A DNA stretch of 24,205 nt from an uncultured Acidobacteriota bacterium (GTDB lineage Bacteria > Acidobacteriota > Terriglobia > Terriglobales > CAINCZ01), in NCBI GenBank assembly GCA_903847195.1, contig CAINCZ010000112.1, positions 1-24,205 on the forward strand. The letters are read 5' to 3'. A model generated the notes under the pieces. The model did no database searches, was not told the origin of the DNA, and worked only from the letters and a program-made list of their open reading frames with translations. Each line of letters opens with the position of its first letter. The stretch's first letter is position 1. A program made the translations under genes and the position numbers. Below are positions 15,714-22,886 of this stretch, in pieces.

Positions 15714-16802
15714 CTAGTAGCGGATGTGCATCGACCGCGCGTAGGTCAAGCCTGCGTGCTTGAAGTCGTCGATGTGCTCACGGGTAAACTCGAAGCCCGT
15801 CAGTTGGAAGAAGCGCGGCCAGCCGATGCGGTCGATCCACTCACCGACTCGCTCGTACTTGCGCGCATGCTTCGCGTACACGTCCACGATCTTCACCACC
15901 GCATCCACCACCTCGGGCCACCGCGGCGGGTTGTTCGGCAGGAAGGGCACGGCCAGCTTCGAAAACTTCGGAGCCGTACGCGCGTTGCTCACCTTGCCGC
16001 CCACCCAGATGGACAATCCGTCGTTTTTCGGATCGTTCATCTTCATCGCCGGGCATACCGTGTAACAGTTGCCGCAGTACATGCACTGATCGTCGATGAC
16101 GCTGACCGTGGGCTTGCCGTCGGCGCCGGTTTCCGGACGGATCGCGCCCGTCGGGCACGACGCGATCAGAGTCGGCACTTCGCACGACTTGCGAATCGTT
16201 TCGTGCTCCACCACCGGAGGCTTGCGGTGAACGCCCAGGATAGCGATATCCGAGCAATGCACGGCGCCGCACATATTCAGGCAGCAGGCCAGAGCAATGC
16301 GCACCTTGCCCGGCATCGTCTCGGTCGTGAATCGGTCGCAGAGCACGTCCATGACGGCTTTCACGATGCCCGAGGCGTCGGTTGCCGCCGAGTGGCAGTG
16401 GATCCAGCCCTGCGTGTGGACGATGTTGCTGATGGAGTTGTTGGTGCCGCCAACCGGAAAACCGGCCGCCGTCAACTCCTGCTTCAGCGGAGAAACGTTC
16501 ACTTCCTTCTCCAGCAGGAACTCCACATTGTTGCGGCTGGTGAAGCGCAGATAGCCGTCGCAGTATTTGTCGGCCAGGTCGGCAAAGCGCCGGATGGTCT
16601 GCACGCTCAGCAGGCGCGGCGAAGCAGCGCGCACCGAGTAGAGCTTCTCGCCCGATTCCGCTACGTGCACCAGCACGCCCGGCGAAGGCGATTCGTGGTA
16701 GAGCCACTTGCCGTAGTTCCGCTTTACGATCGGCGGCAGGTACTTCTCATAGTGCGGCGGGCCGATGTCGGTGATGCGCTTGGGCGTCGGAGTGGTGCTC
16801 AT
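15714..16802 (-). CDS. dsrB: DsrB, dissimilatory sulfite reductase beta subunit
   Basis: At 362 residues this matches reductive-type DsrB. Siroheme-cluster ligands are Cys136 (GWIHCHS), Cys173, Cys174 and Cys178 in CCLNMC, with the spacing known from Desulfovibrio DsrB. A ferredoxin domain contains [12 protein letters not shown] plus an upstream SCPTGAI segment. With DsrA it forms the alpha2-beta2 enzyme that reduces sulfite in the cytoplasm, passing sulfur to DsrC. The ATG overlaps the dsrA stop by four bases. The sequence is full length with no missing ligand. Confidence 0.96.
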   Translation of the reverse strand: MSTTPTPKRITDIGPPHYEKYLPPIVKRNYGKWLYHESPSPGVLVHVAESGEKLYSVRAASPRLLSVQTIRRFADLADKYCDGYLRFTSRNNVEFLLEKEVNVSPLKQELTAAGFPVGGTNNSISNIVHTQGWIHCHSAATDASGIVKAVMDVLCDRFTTETMPGKVRIALACCLNMCGAVHCSDIAILGVHRKPPVVEHETIRKSCEVPTLIASCPTGAIRPETGADGKPTVSVIDDQCMYCGNCYTVCPAMKMNDPKNDGLSIWVGGKVSNARTAPKFSKLAVPFLPNNPPRWPEVVDAVVKIVDVYAKHARKYERVGEWIDRIGWPRFFQLTGFEFTREHIDDFKHAGLTYARSMHIRY

Positions 16803-17995
16803 TTCTCACCTCCATCTTCCCGCACAAAGATGTACGGGTTATCACGCGGCGCCGAGACCATCTCTGGTGCCGGGTCCAGCCCGATTCCATCGAGGAAGTT
16901 CGGCAGGCCAATGCGCTGGATCATCTCGCCAATACGCTCCCGGTTGGTTCCGTACTCGTCCCAGAACTCCCAGATGCGCGTCAGCAGCTCCTTCAGCGTG
17001 TCTACGATCTCGTCGGCCGGAACGAACGGCACCAGCACCGACGACAGCAGCGCACCGTGCATGATGGGCGCCTTGGAGCCGATCAGAATCGCAGCTCCAC
17101 GATCCTTGCCCGGCCGCAGCGCCTTGGACATCACGTTGATGCAATGCATGCAGTGCACGCAATCGGAGTTCTCGATCGTCAGCTTCTGGCCGTCCCAATC
17201 CATGCACTTCGTTGGGCAGCGCTCGCAGATGTCCTTCTGGATGTTCACGCCGGCTGCGGCATACTTCGCCACCTCGGCGTCGTCCTGCTCGATCTCGTCA
17301 CGCCAGGTGCCGATGATCGACAGGTCGGCGCGCGCGATCGACGCCACACAGTCGTTCGGGCAAGCCGAAAACTTCATCTTGAACTTGTACGGGAACGCCG
17401 GACGGTGCATCTCGTCCTGGTATGCCATCGTGATGTCGTAGCACACCTTCATGGCATCGAAGCAGGCCCACTCGCAGCGCGCCATGCCCAGGCAGCAGGA
17501 AGGCGTACGCATCGCCGAGCCGGAACCGCCCAGGTCAAAGCCGTTTTTCGTCAATTCGCCGAAGGTCTCTTCGAGCTTCTCTGTCTGCGTGCCCAGCAGG
17601 ATGATGTCGCCGGTCGAGCCGTGCATGTTCGTCAGGCCCGATCCGTTCTTCTCCCAGATGTCGCAGATCGTCCGCAACGCGTCGCTGTTGTAAAACCAGC
17701 CGGCGGGATGGTTCACGCGCACGGTGTGGAAGTGGGCAACGTTCGGGAACTTCTCGGGCACGTCGCTATAGCGCCCGATGACGCCCGACCCATACCCGCG
17801 AACACCCACGATACCGCCGTGCTTCCAATGACCCTGATTTTCTTCGTAGGAGAGTTCCAGCTGTCCTAGCAGGTCGTCGCAGACGGGGCTACCCTGGCTG
17901 GCTTGTTTGATTTCCGTGACGAAACTCGGCCATGGGCCCTTTTCGAGCTCGTCCAGCAGCGGTGTTTTCGGCTTTTTGTCAGAGTCACTGGCCAT
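16799..17995 (-). CDS. dsrA: DsrA, dissimilatory sulfite reductase alpha subunit
   Basis: This 398-residue protein (start MASDSDKK) has the CX5C...CX3C siroheme-[4Fe-4S] ligands: Cys168 and Cys174, then Cys212 and Cys216 in FSACPNDC. A ferredoxin insertion follows with CERCPTKC (257-264) and CVHCMHC (279-285). It binds the catalytic siroheme that reduces sulfite. The ATG at 17995 has GAGGAG about six bases upstream; a longer frame reaching 18082 exists but its extra 29 residues do not resemble DsrA. It is the first gene of the minus-strand dsr cluster, and the 747 bases upstream hold the control region shared with the divergent ferredoxin gene. Confidence 0.96.
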   Translation of the reverse strand: MASDSDKKPKTPLLDELEKGPWPSFVTEIKQASQGSPVCDDLLGQLELSYEENQGHWKHGGIVGVRGYGSGVIGRYSDVPEKFPNVAHFHTVRVNHPAGWFYNSDALRTICDIWEKNGSGLTNMHGSTGDIILLGTQTEKLEETFGELTKNGFDLGGSGSAMRTPSCCLGMARCEWACFDAMKVCYDITMAYQDEMHRPAFPYKFKMKFSACPNDCVASIARADLSIIGTWRDEIEQDDAEVAKYAAAGVNIQKDICERCPTKCMDWDGQKLTIENSDCVHCMHCINVMSKALRPGKDRGAAILIGSKAPIMHGALLSSVLVPFVPADEIVDTLKELLTRIWEFWDEYGTNRERIGEMIQRIGLPNFLDGIGLDPAPEMVSAPRDNPYIFVREDGGEK

Positions 17996-18528
17996 GTAGC
18001 ACTCCTCGGTGCCTGAAACCAGTACCGGCTCCCCGGCGCAGGCCGCCCCGGTCGCCAATACAGGAAGGGCTATGCCCCTCATTTACGCGCAGAAACATCG
18101 CTATTCTCGGTGACTGCCCTCACACCCAGCGGTGAGCCACAGACACTCCAAGAGTCGCCAACTCTGCCACGCCGGTTTCGGTGTTCGCATGATGCGTCCA
18201 CCGCATTCACCTTTGTGGCGGGGCGTTTCTACCGCATTGCAGACATTTTGCCCGCTGGCCAACAACGGAACCCGAAGCTCTTGCCGCAGCCGGAAGATAT
18301 AGGTTAGGAAGGCAGAGTACGCCCGGTCTGCGAAATAGCGTCTGGTCTTTGCTGGCTGTAGAGCAGACCTACTGTGCGGCAACTCTCCGGTCACGTCCAA
18401 GCACTAATTTTAATGGCCGATGAGGGTTCCTTATCAGTTAGCACCTGCTCTCTGCCAGCGCGAAGCTGCCGCCCCTCCCGCGCTGTTGGAATTACTGTCA
18501 TAGATTTTCTCCCCTGCTCATTGTTTTC

Positions 18529-18555
18529 TTGACTCTCGAAACACAGGAAGATAAT
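18529..18555 (+). promoter_or_regulatory. Candidate sigma-70 promoter for the AprBA-like operon
   Basis: TTGACT at 18529-18534 and GATAAT at 18550-18555 each match the consensus at five of six positions. The spacer is 15 bases, shorter than the ideal 17. A start near 18562 would give a leader of ~180 bases containing the hairpin at 18678. This is a by-eye call. Confidence 0.4.
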
Positions 18556-18677
18556 CTCGCGTCCGTCACCCAAACCGCTCGTGGTCCCGCTGCGCGCGGA
18601 TGCGCTCCAGTTCGAACTGCCTGCTGCGGTGGTCGCGCTTGAGTTTGCTGGACAGAGCTCATTCAGTTTTGGTACCC

Positions 18678-18710
18678 GGGCCGCCTGCCGCACGGGCGGC
18701 CCAAGTTTTT
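18678..18710 (+). terminator. Intrinsic-terminator-like hairpin in the leader of the ferredoxin gene
   Basis: GGGCCGCC (18678-18685) pairs perfectly with GGCGGCCC (18695-18702), and a run of five T follows (18706-18710). It sits 33 bases before the ferredoxin ATG and points toward that gene. It therefore could work as an attenuator in the leader, or as a terminator of upstream transcription with a second promoter hidden downstream. Confidence 0.68.
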
Positions 18711-18742
18711 CTTCTATTTCAATCCTCATGGAGGTAAGGCGA

Positions 18743-18982
18743 ATGCCACCAATCATCGATAAAAGCACTTGTGGCAACTGTGGCACGTGCATCGATATCT
18801 GTCCCCTCGACGTCATCCACTGGTCCAAGGATGGCAAGGACACCATCGTCCAGTATCCGGAAGAGTGCTGGCACTGCAACGCCTGCAAGCTCGATTGCCC
18901 GAATGGATCAATCCAGCTTCGCCTGCCGCTGCCCGCCATGCTGCTCTATACCACGGCGCCCAAACGGTCCGCCAACAGCTGA
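18743..18982 (+). CDS. Two-cluster [4Fe-4S] ferredoxin, AprB-like partner subunit
   Basis: The product is a 79-residue ferredoxin with CGNCGTCIDICP (Cys10, 13, 16, 20) and, in its second half, CWHCNACKLDCP, giving two [4Fe-4S] clusters. It resembles the ferredoxin part of the APS reductase beta subunit, including HWSKDGKDTIVQYPEECWHC, but lacks the long C-terminal tail of true AprB (about 150 residues). GGAGG and AAGG sites precede the ATG at 18743; an in-frame ATG at 18728 overlaps these sites and is less likely. The flavoprotein gene follows after 30 bases. It probably shuttles electrons to or from that flavoprotein. Confidence 0.85.
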   Translation: MPPIIDKSTCGNCGTCIDICPLDVIHWSKDGKDTIVQYPEECWHCNACKLDCPNGSIQLRLPLPAMLLYTTAPKRSANS

Positions 18983-19012
18983 CGTCACCCGTCGAAGCGA
19001 GAGGAGTCACAC

Positions 19013-20683
19013 ATGATTGCTATCGAAAAGAAAGTAGTGGAATGCGATGTGCTCGTCGTCGGCGGCGGTATTGGCGGACTGATGGCCGCCATTTCAGCTG
19101 CTGATGCCGGTGCCAAGGTCGTCGTAGCGGAAAAGGCCAACACCCGGCGCAGCGGATCGGGCGCGACCGGAAACGACCACTTCCAGTGCTACATCCCCGA
19201 AATTCACGGCGAAAATATCGCCTCCATCATGAAGGAAATGAACGATTGCCTGACCGGCGGCTGGCTCGATCAGGACCTCACGCTCAAATTCCTCCGCGAG
19301 TCCTTCGACCGCGTCAAGGAGTGGAACAGCTGGGGCATCAACATGCAGCCCCACGGCGAGTGGGAGTTCAACGGCCACGCCAAGCCCGGCCACCCGCGCA
19401 TCTTCCTCAAGTACGCCGGCTCCAACCAGAAGGAAGTCCTCACCCGCGAGGCCCTCAAGCGCAAGGCCACCATCATGAACCGCTGCCCCATTGTTGAGCT
19501 CATCACCAACAAGAGCGGGGCCATCATCGGCGCCATCGGCATCAACATCGGCGGCGAACAGCCGACGCTGCAGGTCTTCCGCGCCAAGAACGTCATCCTG
19601 ACCACCGGCAACACCAGCCGCCTGTATCCGACGCGCACCGCCGGATGGATGTTCAACACCGCCAACTGCCCGGCCTGCACCGGCGGCGGCATCGCCGCGG
19701 CCTACCGCGTCGGCGCCAAGTTGGTAAACATCGAAATGCCCAATACCCATGCCGGTCCGAAGTACTTCGCCCGTTGCGGCAAGGCCACCTGGATCGGTGT
19801 GCTGCGCGACCCGGACGGTAAGCCCTGCGGCCCGTTCGTCACCCAGCCCACCAAGGAACTGGGCGACGCGACAGCCGATATCTGGCACGCCGTCTTCGAG
19901 CACAAATTCAGGGCAGGCCAGGGTGCTTTCATGGACTGCTCGGGCATCGCCGAAGAAGACCTCGCCTACATGAAGTGGGGCCTGTCCGAAGAGGGCGACA
20001 CCTCTCTGCTGGAAGCCATGGACAACCAGGGCATCGACCTGCGCAAGCACATGGTCGAGTTCCAGCGGTATGAGCCGATCCTGATCGGCCGCGGCATCGA
20101 GATCGATCTGAACGCCGCCACCTGCGTCCCGGGTCTCTATGCCTCCGGCGACACCGTCGGCAACTTCCGTGCCGACATCGCCGGAGCCACTGTCTACGGC
20201 CACATCGCCGGACGCAGTGCCGCTGCCCGCGCCGCCACGATCAATGGTTTCGAGGCCGCCGAGGCCAGCCCGCTGGTCCAGGAGAAGGCCAAGTTCTATG
20301 GCCAGATCCTCGGCCGCAAGGATGGCGCCAGCTGGAAGGAAGCCAACGTTGCCGTGCAGAACCTGATGAACGATTACTGCGGCATCGAGGTCCGCTCCGA
20401 GACCATGTTCCGCCTCGGGCTTGAATTCCTGCTCCGCCTGCGAGAGTACGCGCTGGGTTCGCTGACTGCGTCCAACTCTCACGAACTGCTGCGCTGCCAG
20501 GAGGCGCTGGACCTGATGGACGTCGGCGAACTGGTCATGCACGCCGGCGACTACCGCAAGGAAACCCGCGGCAAGCACATCCGCGTCGATCACCCCTACA
20601 CGAACCCGCTGGTCGACAGCAAGTTCGTCAACGTTTACAAGAAGGACGGCAAGCCCTTCGCCGAATACCGCGACAAAACGTAA
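19013..20683 (+). CDS. AprA-like FAD flavoprotein of the fumarate reductase/APS reductase superfamily
   Basis: This 556-residue protein has an N-terminal FAD site VLVVGGGIGG (residues 13-22), RRSGSGATGNDHF near 45-57, and a second FAD stretch ASGDTVGNFRADIAGATVYG near residues 380-400. This is the architecture of the AprA/SdhA/FrdA superfamily. Annotation pipelines would probably name it adenylylsulfate reductase subunit alpha. True AprA is longer (over 600 residues) and has different active-site stretches; an ARCGKATW segment with Arg254 may align with the AprA active-site Arg region, but I cannot prove it. GAGGAG precedes the ATG. It pairs with the preceding ferredoxin and lies divergent from dsrAB. 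The substrate is unknown: APS, another sulfur compound, or an organic acid. Confidence 0.8.
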   Translation: MIAIEKKVVECDVLVVGGGIGGLMAAISAADAGAKVVVAEKANTRRSGSGATGNDHFQCYIPEIHGENIASIMKEMNDCLTGGWLDQDLTLKFLRESFDRVKEWNSWGINMQPHGEWEFNGHAKPGHPRIFLKYAGSNQKEVLTREALKRKATIMNRCPIVELITNKSGAIIGAIGINIGGEQPTLQVFRAKNVILTTGNTSRLYPTRTAGWMFNTANCPACTGGGIAAAYRVGAKLVNIEMPNTHAGPKYFARCGKATWIGVLRDPDGKPCGPFVTQPTKELGDATADIWHAVFEHKFRAGQGAFMDCSGIAEEDLAYMKWGLSEEGDTSLLEAMDNQGIDLRKHMVEFQRYEPILIGRGIEIDLNAATCVPGLYASGDTVGNFRADIAGATVYGHIAGRSAAARAATINGFEAAEASPLVQEKAKFYGQILGRKDGASWKEANVAVQNLMNDYCGIEVRSETMFRLGLEFLLRLREYALGSLTASNSHELLRCQEALDLMDVGELVMHAGDYRKETRGKHIRVDHPYTNPLVDSKFVNVYKKDGKPFAEYRDKT

Positions 20684-20708
20684 CGCCGTTTCTCATCCGT
20701 ACCCATCG

Positions 20709-20742
20709 CCCCACCTTGGCCAAGTGCCCGGGTGGGGTTTTT
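20709..20742 (+). terminator. Rho-independent terminator after the AprA-like gene
   Basis: CCCCACC (20709-20715) pairs with GGTGGGG (20731-20737), followed by TTTTT (20738-20742). The loop contains TTGGCCAA. It lies 26 bases after the flavoprotein stop. Its CCCCACCTT start resembles the palindrome at 3776, so it may be a relative of the gene-end family that has become a true terminator. Confidence 0.8.
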
Positions 20743-20783
20743 CTCGCTCCGCAGTATCGCCCCTGTTGCCCTTCCGATATACA

Positions 20784-20803
20784 CTCACTCACGTGAAGTG
20801 AGG
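20784..20803 (+). promoter_or_regulatory. Inverted repeat covering the ribosome site of the precorrin-2 dehydrogenase gene
   Basis: CTCACTCAC (20784-20792) and GTGAAGTGAG (20793-20802) are complementary except for one extra A. The right arm includes the GTGAGG ribosome site nine bases before the ATG. A TATACA box at 20778-20783 lies just upstream. It could be an operator, or could mask the ribosome site in RNA, though with no loop it is better as a DNA operator. Confidence 0.35.
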
Positions 20804-20811
20804 TAATTGCG

Positions 20812-21456
20812 ATGAAATCTACGCCCCCACTCTTCCCGCTTTTCCTGAAACTCAACGCCCAGCCGTGTCTGGTCGTGGGCGCAGGGCCGCTCGCGGAATC
20901 CAAACTCGACTCGCTGCTCGTCTCCGGCTCACGCATTGCCGTCGTCGCCCCCGAAGCCACACCGCGCATCCGCGCGCTCGCCGCGAAAAATAAGATCGTC
21001 TGGCACGCGCGTCGCTTTCGCGCAGGCGACGTGAAAGGCGCGCTGCTTGTCGTTGCCGCCACCAACTCGCCCGACGTGAACCACGCCGTGTTTACGGCCT
21101 GCGCCCGCCGCCATGTGCTGTGCAATGTGGTGGACGACCCCGATTACTGCGACTTCTACTACCCCGCCGTGGTTCGCCGCGGGCATCTGCAAATCGCCGT
21201 TTCCACCGGAGGCGCCAGCCCGATGCTCGCCCGCCGTTTGCGCGAACAACTCGAACGCGACTTCCCTCCCGACTACGCCGCCTGGCTCCGCCATCTGGCC
21301 GCCGAGCGCGGCAAACTCCACCGGAGCAAGCAGACGATGGACGAGAAGCGCGCCATCCTGGGACGCCTCTCCTCAGCGGCGGCCTATCGCAACTTCACCC
21401 GCTCACAGGCCGAAAAATCCCGGGTGCCCCAGGTTCGCGGAGCGAAGCGCAGCTAA
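20812..21456 (+). CDS. Precorrin-2 dehydrogenase (CysG N-terminal/Met8-like), siroheme pathway
   Basis: The 214-residue protein matches the N-terminal domain of siroheme synthase. It starts with PLFLKLNAQPCLVVGAGPLAESK (an NAD-binding Rossmann motif with GAGPLA). LLVVAATNSPDVN, NVVDDPDYCDFYYPA and LQIAVSTGGASPMLARRLR follow. It oxidises precorrin-2 to sirohydrochlorin using NAD+, and some homologues also chelate iron. The methyltransferase step is encoded separately in the dsr cluster on the other strand. No separate ferrochelatase is visible. The last ~9 residues and the stop codon are encoded by a palindromic element and do not belong to the family fold. Confidence 0.9.
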   Translation: MKSTPPLFPLFLKLNAQPCLVVGAGPLAESKLDSLLVSGSRIAVVAPEATPRIRALAAKNKIVWHARRFRAGDVKGALLVVAATNSPDVNHAVFTACARRHVLCNVVDDPDYCDFYYPAVVRRGHLQIAVSTGGASPMLARRLREQLERDFPPDYAAWLRHLAAERGKLHRSKQTMDEKRAILGRLSSAAAYRNFTRSQAEKSRVPQVRGAKRS

Positions 21457-21462
21457 CCTGGG
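21427..21462. repeat. Gene-end palindrome, copy 3, providing the stop of the precorrin-2 dehydrogenase gene
   Basis: CCCAGGTTCGC (21428-21438) pairs with GCTAACCTGGG (21452-21462) with one mismatch. The sequence between them forms a further GCG-rich hairpin. The frame of the upstream gene runs into the element and stops at its AGCTAA. The outer arms are nearly identical to those at 4376-4413. Confidence 0.78.
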
Positions 21463-21605
21463 CTCTCCCCCTGCCGATCCACCGCGCAGGTGCCCCCATC
21501 TGCCTTCCTTTGGCGGATGTGGGGAGCGCCGCTCTGTTCCATCCGCAGAACATTCCCTTCCCCGCCAAACCCCTCGGCCGATCGCCTTGCTATACTCCAC
21601 CCCTC

Positions 21606-22076
21606 GTGCGCTTCCTGCTCCAGTTCGCGCTGCGCGGCTGCGACCGCCTGGCTGCCGTCCTTCCCTGGACCCGGCAGCGCCAGGACCCTGAGCATCTACT
21701 CACCGGACGCCGCGGCGAAGATGCCGCCTTCTTCTACCTGCGCCGCCACGGCTACACCATCGTCGCCCGCAACTGGCGTCCCCCGCACCTGCATGGCGAA
21801 CTTGACCTCGTCGCCTGGGACGACGATGTGCTGTGCTTCATCGAAGTCAAGACCCGCACCCGCCGCGCCTTCGTCCCCGCCGAGGCCGCCATCGATCTCG
21901 ACAAGCAACAGACGCTGCGCCGGGCTGCGCACAGCTTCCTCTACCGCCAGCCACGCCGCGCTTCCTGCCGCTTCGACGTCATCAGCGTCTACCTTGAGGC
22001 AGGCAAACCTCCGGCGGTCGAGTTGATCAGAAACGCTTTCCCTTTTTCCTCGCGCGCCGGCAGCCACCGGGGCTGA
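21606..22076 (+). CDS. YraN/UPF0102 family protein (nuclease-like fold)
   Basis: The 156-residue protein contains GRRGEDAAFFYLRRHGYTIV followed by HGELDLVAWDDDVLCFIEVKTR. This is the D-(E/X)-V-K arrangement of restriction-endonuclease-like folds found in the YraN family; function is not firmly known. The start is GTG at 21606; the open frame continues far upstream, but that part overlaps the previous gene and has no family similarity. No good ribosome site is visible. A TATACT box at about 21591 suggests its own promoter and a short leader. It is a housekeeping neighbour and has no evident tie to dsr. Confidence 0.85.
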   Translation: MRFLLQFALRGCDRLAAVLPWTRQRQDPEHLLTGRRGEDAAFFYLRRHGYTIVARNWRPPHLHGELDLVAWDDDVLCFIEVKTRTRRAFVPAEAAIDLDKQQTLRRAAHSFLYRQPRRASCRFDVISVYLEAGKPPAVELIRNAFPFSSRAGSHRG

Positions 22077-22097
22077 CCTGATTTGTACAATATTTTG

Positions 22098-22103
22098 TAT
22101 AAT
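22098..22103 (+). promoter_or_regulatory. Candidate -10 box of the fluoride-responsive operon
   Basis: A perfect TATAAT lies seven bases before the riboswitch, which fits a transcription start near 22110. The -35 region is weak (CTGACC with a 19-base spacer). Confidence 0.5.
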
Positions 22104-22109
22104 TTCTTC

Positions 22110-22160
22110 AGGCGATGGAGTTCGCCTCATAACCGCCCGCAGGGCTGATAACTCCTACCG
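22110..22160 (+). promoter_or_regulatory. Fluoride riboswitch (crcB motif)
   Basis: The conserved elements appear in order: GGCGATGGAG, TTCGCCTC, ATAACCGCC, then GCTGATAACTCCTAC. This is the fluoride aptamer (crcB RNA). The usual TGATGACTCCTAC is TGATAACTCCTAC here, one base changed. It lies 23 bases upstream of the crcB start, so fluoride probably controls translation. No terminator T-run follows; the ribosome site GGGAG at 22170 is close to a CTCC that could mask it. Confidence 0.9.
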
Positions 22161-22183
22161 AATCCAGTCGGGAGAACTCCGTC

Positions 22184-22555
22184 GTGGCCTATCTCTGGAT
22201 CTGTCTCGGCGCCGTTGTCGGTGCCAGCGCCCGTTACTTCGTCAGCGGTGTCGTCGCCCGCGCCGTCTCGTCGGCCTTTCCTTACGGCACACTGCTGATC
22301 AACATTACCGGCAGTTTCATCCTCGGGTTCTTTCTCGTGCTCTCGGGTGAGCGCCTGCTGCTGGACATGCGCTGGCGCTGGCTGGTAGCGATCGGCTTCT
22401 GCGGCTCCTACACTACGTTTTCCAGCTTCGCCTTTGAAACCTTCGCCCTCTTCGAGCAGGGCCAGTGGGCACTGGTTGCCCTCAATCTCGTCGGCAGCAA
22501 TCTGCTGTGCCTGGTTTCGGTGCTGGCGGGTGCGGCAATGGCAAGGTGGTTGTAA
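22184..22555 (+). CDS. crcB: CrcB/Fluc fluoride channel
   Basis: This is a 123-residue membrane protein with four hydrophobic helices and the CrcB signatures GASARYFVSG, GTLLINITGSFILGF and GFCGSYTTFSSFAFE. CrcB forms a dual-topology dimer that exports fluoride. The start is GTG at 22184 with GGGAG upstream. The upstream fluoride riboswitch confirms the role. The DUF190 gene begins one base after its stop, so both are co-transcribed. Confidence 0.95.
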   Translation: MAYLWICLGAVVGASARYFVSGVVARAVSSAFPYGTLLINITGSFILGFFLVLSGERLLLDMRWRWLVAIGFCGSYTTFSSFAFETFALFEQGQWALVALNLVGSNLLCLVSVLAGAAMARWL

Positions 22556-22556
22556 A

Positions 22557-22886
22557 ATGGCAGACCTTATGGCGGTACAAGTCACCATCTACCTGACGGA
22601 AGGCGATTCCTGGCGGCATCACCCGCTGCACCTGGAGATTCTGAAGTACCTGCGCGAGGAAAATGTTTACGGCGCCGCGGCGCTCCACGCTGTCGCCGGG
22701 TTCCAGGGACGAAGCCGCGTGCAGACCGCCCACCTGGTCGAAGCCGGAGGTGAATTGCCCGTGATCGTCACCTTCGTCGACACCGACGAGCACGTCAGCC
22801 GCGTCATGCCGCGCCTGCGCGAGATGGCTCCCCACCGCCTCATCGTGCGTGAGAATGTCGTCCTCGAGCAGGGCAGCCTGGACTAG
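22557..22886 (+). CDS. DUF190 family protein, crcB partner
   Basis: The 109-residue soluble protein of the DUF190 family contains VTIYLTEGDSWRHHPLHLEI, the glycine-rich GFQGRSRVQTAHL loop and LPVIVTFVDTDEHV. The fold resembles PII-like ferredoxin-type domains, and genes of this family often accompany crcB. The start is ATG at 22557 with AAGGTGG upstream; a second ATG four codons later is possible. Its role in fluoride tolerance is inferred from context. Its stop TAG overlaps that of the next gene on the other strand, within CTAG. Confidence 0.88.
   Translation: MADLMAVQVTIYLTEGDSWRHHPLHLEILKYLREENVYGAAALHAVAGFQGRSRVQTAHLVEAGGELPVIVTFVDTDEHVSRVMPRLREMAPHRLIVRENVVLEQGSLD

Larger units (their letters stand above)
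17996..18742. other. Divergent intergenic control region between dsrA and the ferredoxin gene
   Basis: These 747 bases separate two divergent operons. I see no convincing gene: frames on both strands are short, have no family resemblance, and several overlap the ferredoxin gene. It contains a candidate promoter (18529-18555) and an attenuator-like hairpin (18678-18710) for the plus strand. I could not pick a clear minus-strand promoter for dsrA. The block 18060-18500 holds nothing I can name. Confidence 0.6.

Noticed and set aside
14712..17441. A 909-codon open frame on the plus strand opposite dsrB, dsrA and the dsrL-like gene
   Set aside because: It is antisense to well-supported genes, is rich in Arg and His as expected from GC-rich reverse complements, and has no family resemblance.
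18101..18400. A 99-codon minus-strand frame upstream of dsrA
   Set aside because: It has no family similarity that I can see, and its codon use looks random compared with neighbouring genes.
18603..18622. A tRNA-like TTCGAAC motif in the leader region
   Set aside because: The flanking bases do not form a T-stem and no acceptor or anticodon arm can be drawn; it is just a CAGTTCGAACTG palindrome.
18562..18677. Possible known riboswitch in the leader of the AprBA-like operon
   Set aside because: I found no conserved core of a riboswitch class I know, so only the hairpin is reported.
18391..18939. A 182-codon minus-strand frame in the divergent control region
   Set aside because: It overlaps the ferredoxin gene, has no recognisable domain and no convincing ribosome site.
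19094..20593. A 499-codon minus-strand frame opposite the AprA-like gene
   Set aside because: It is antisense to a clear flavoprotein with FAD motifs, and its own composition is low complexity.
21120..21605. The upstream extension of the YraN frame (162 codons)
   Set aside because: It overlaps the precorrin-2 dehydrogenase gene in another frame and has the skewed composition of a shadow; YraN similarity begins after 21606.
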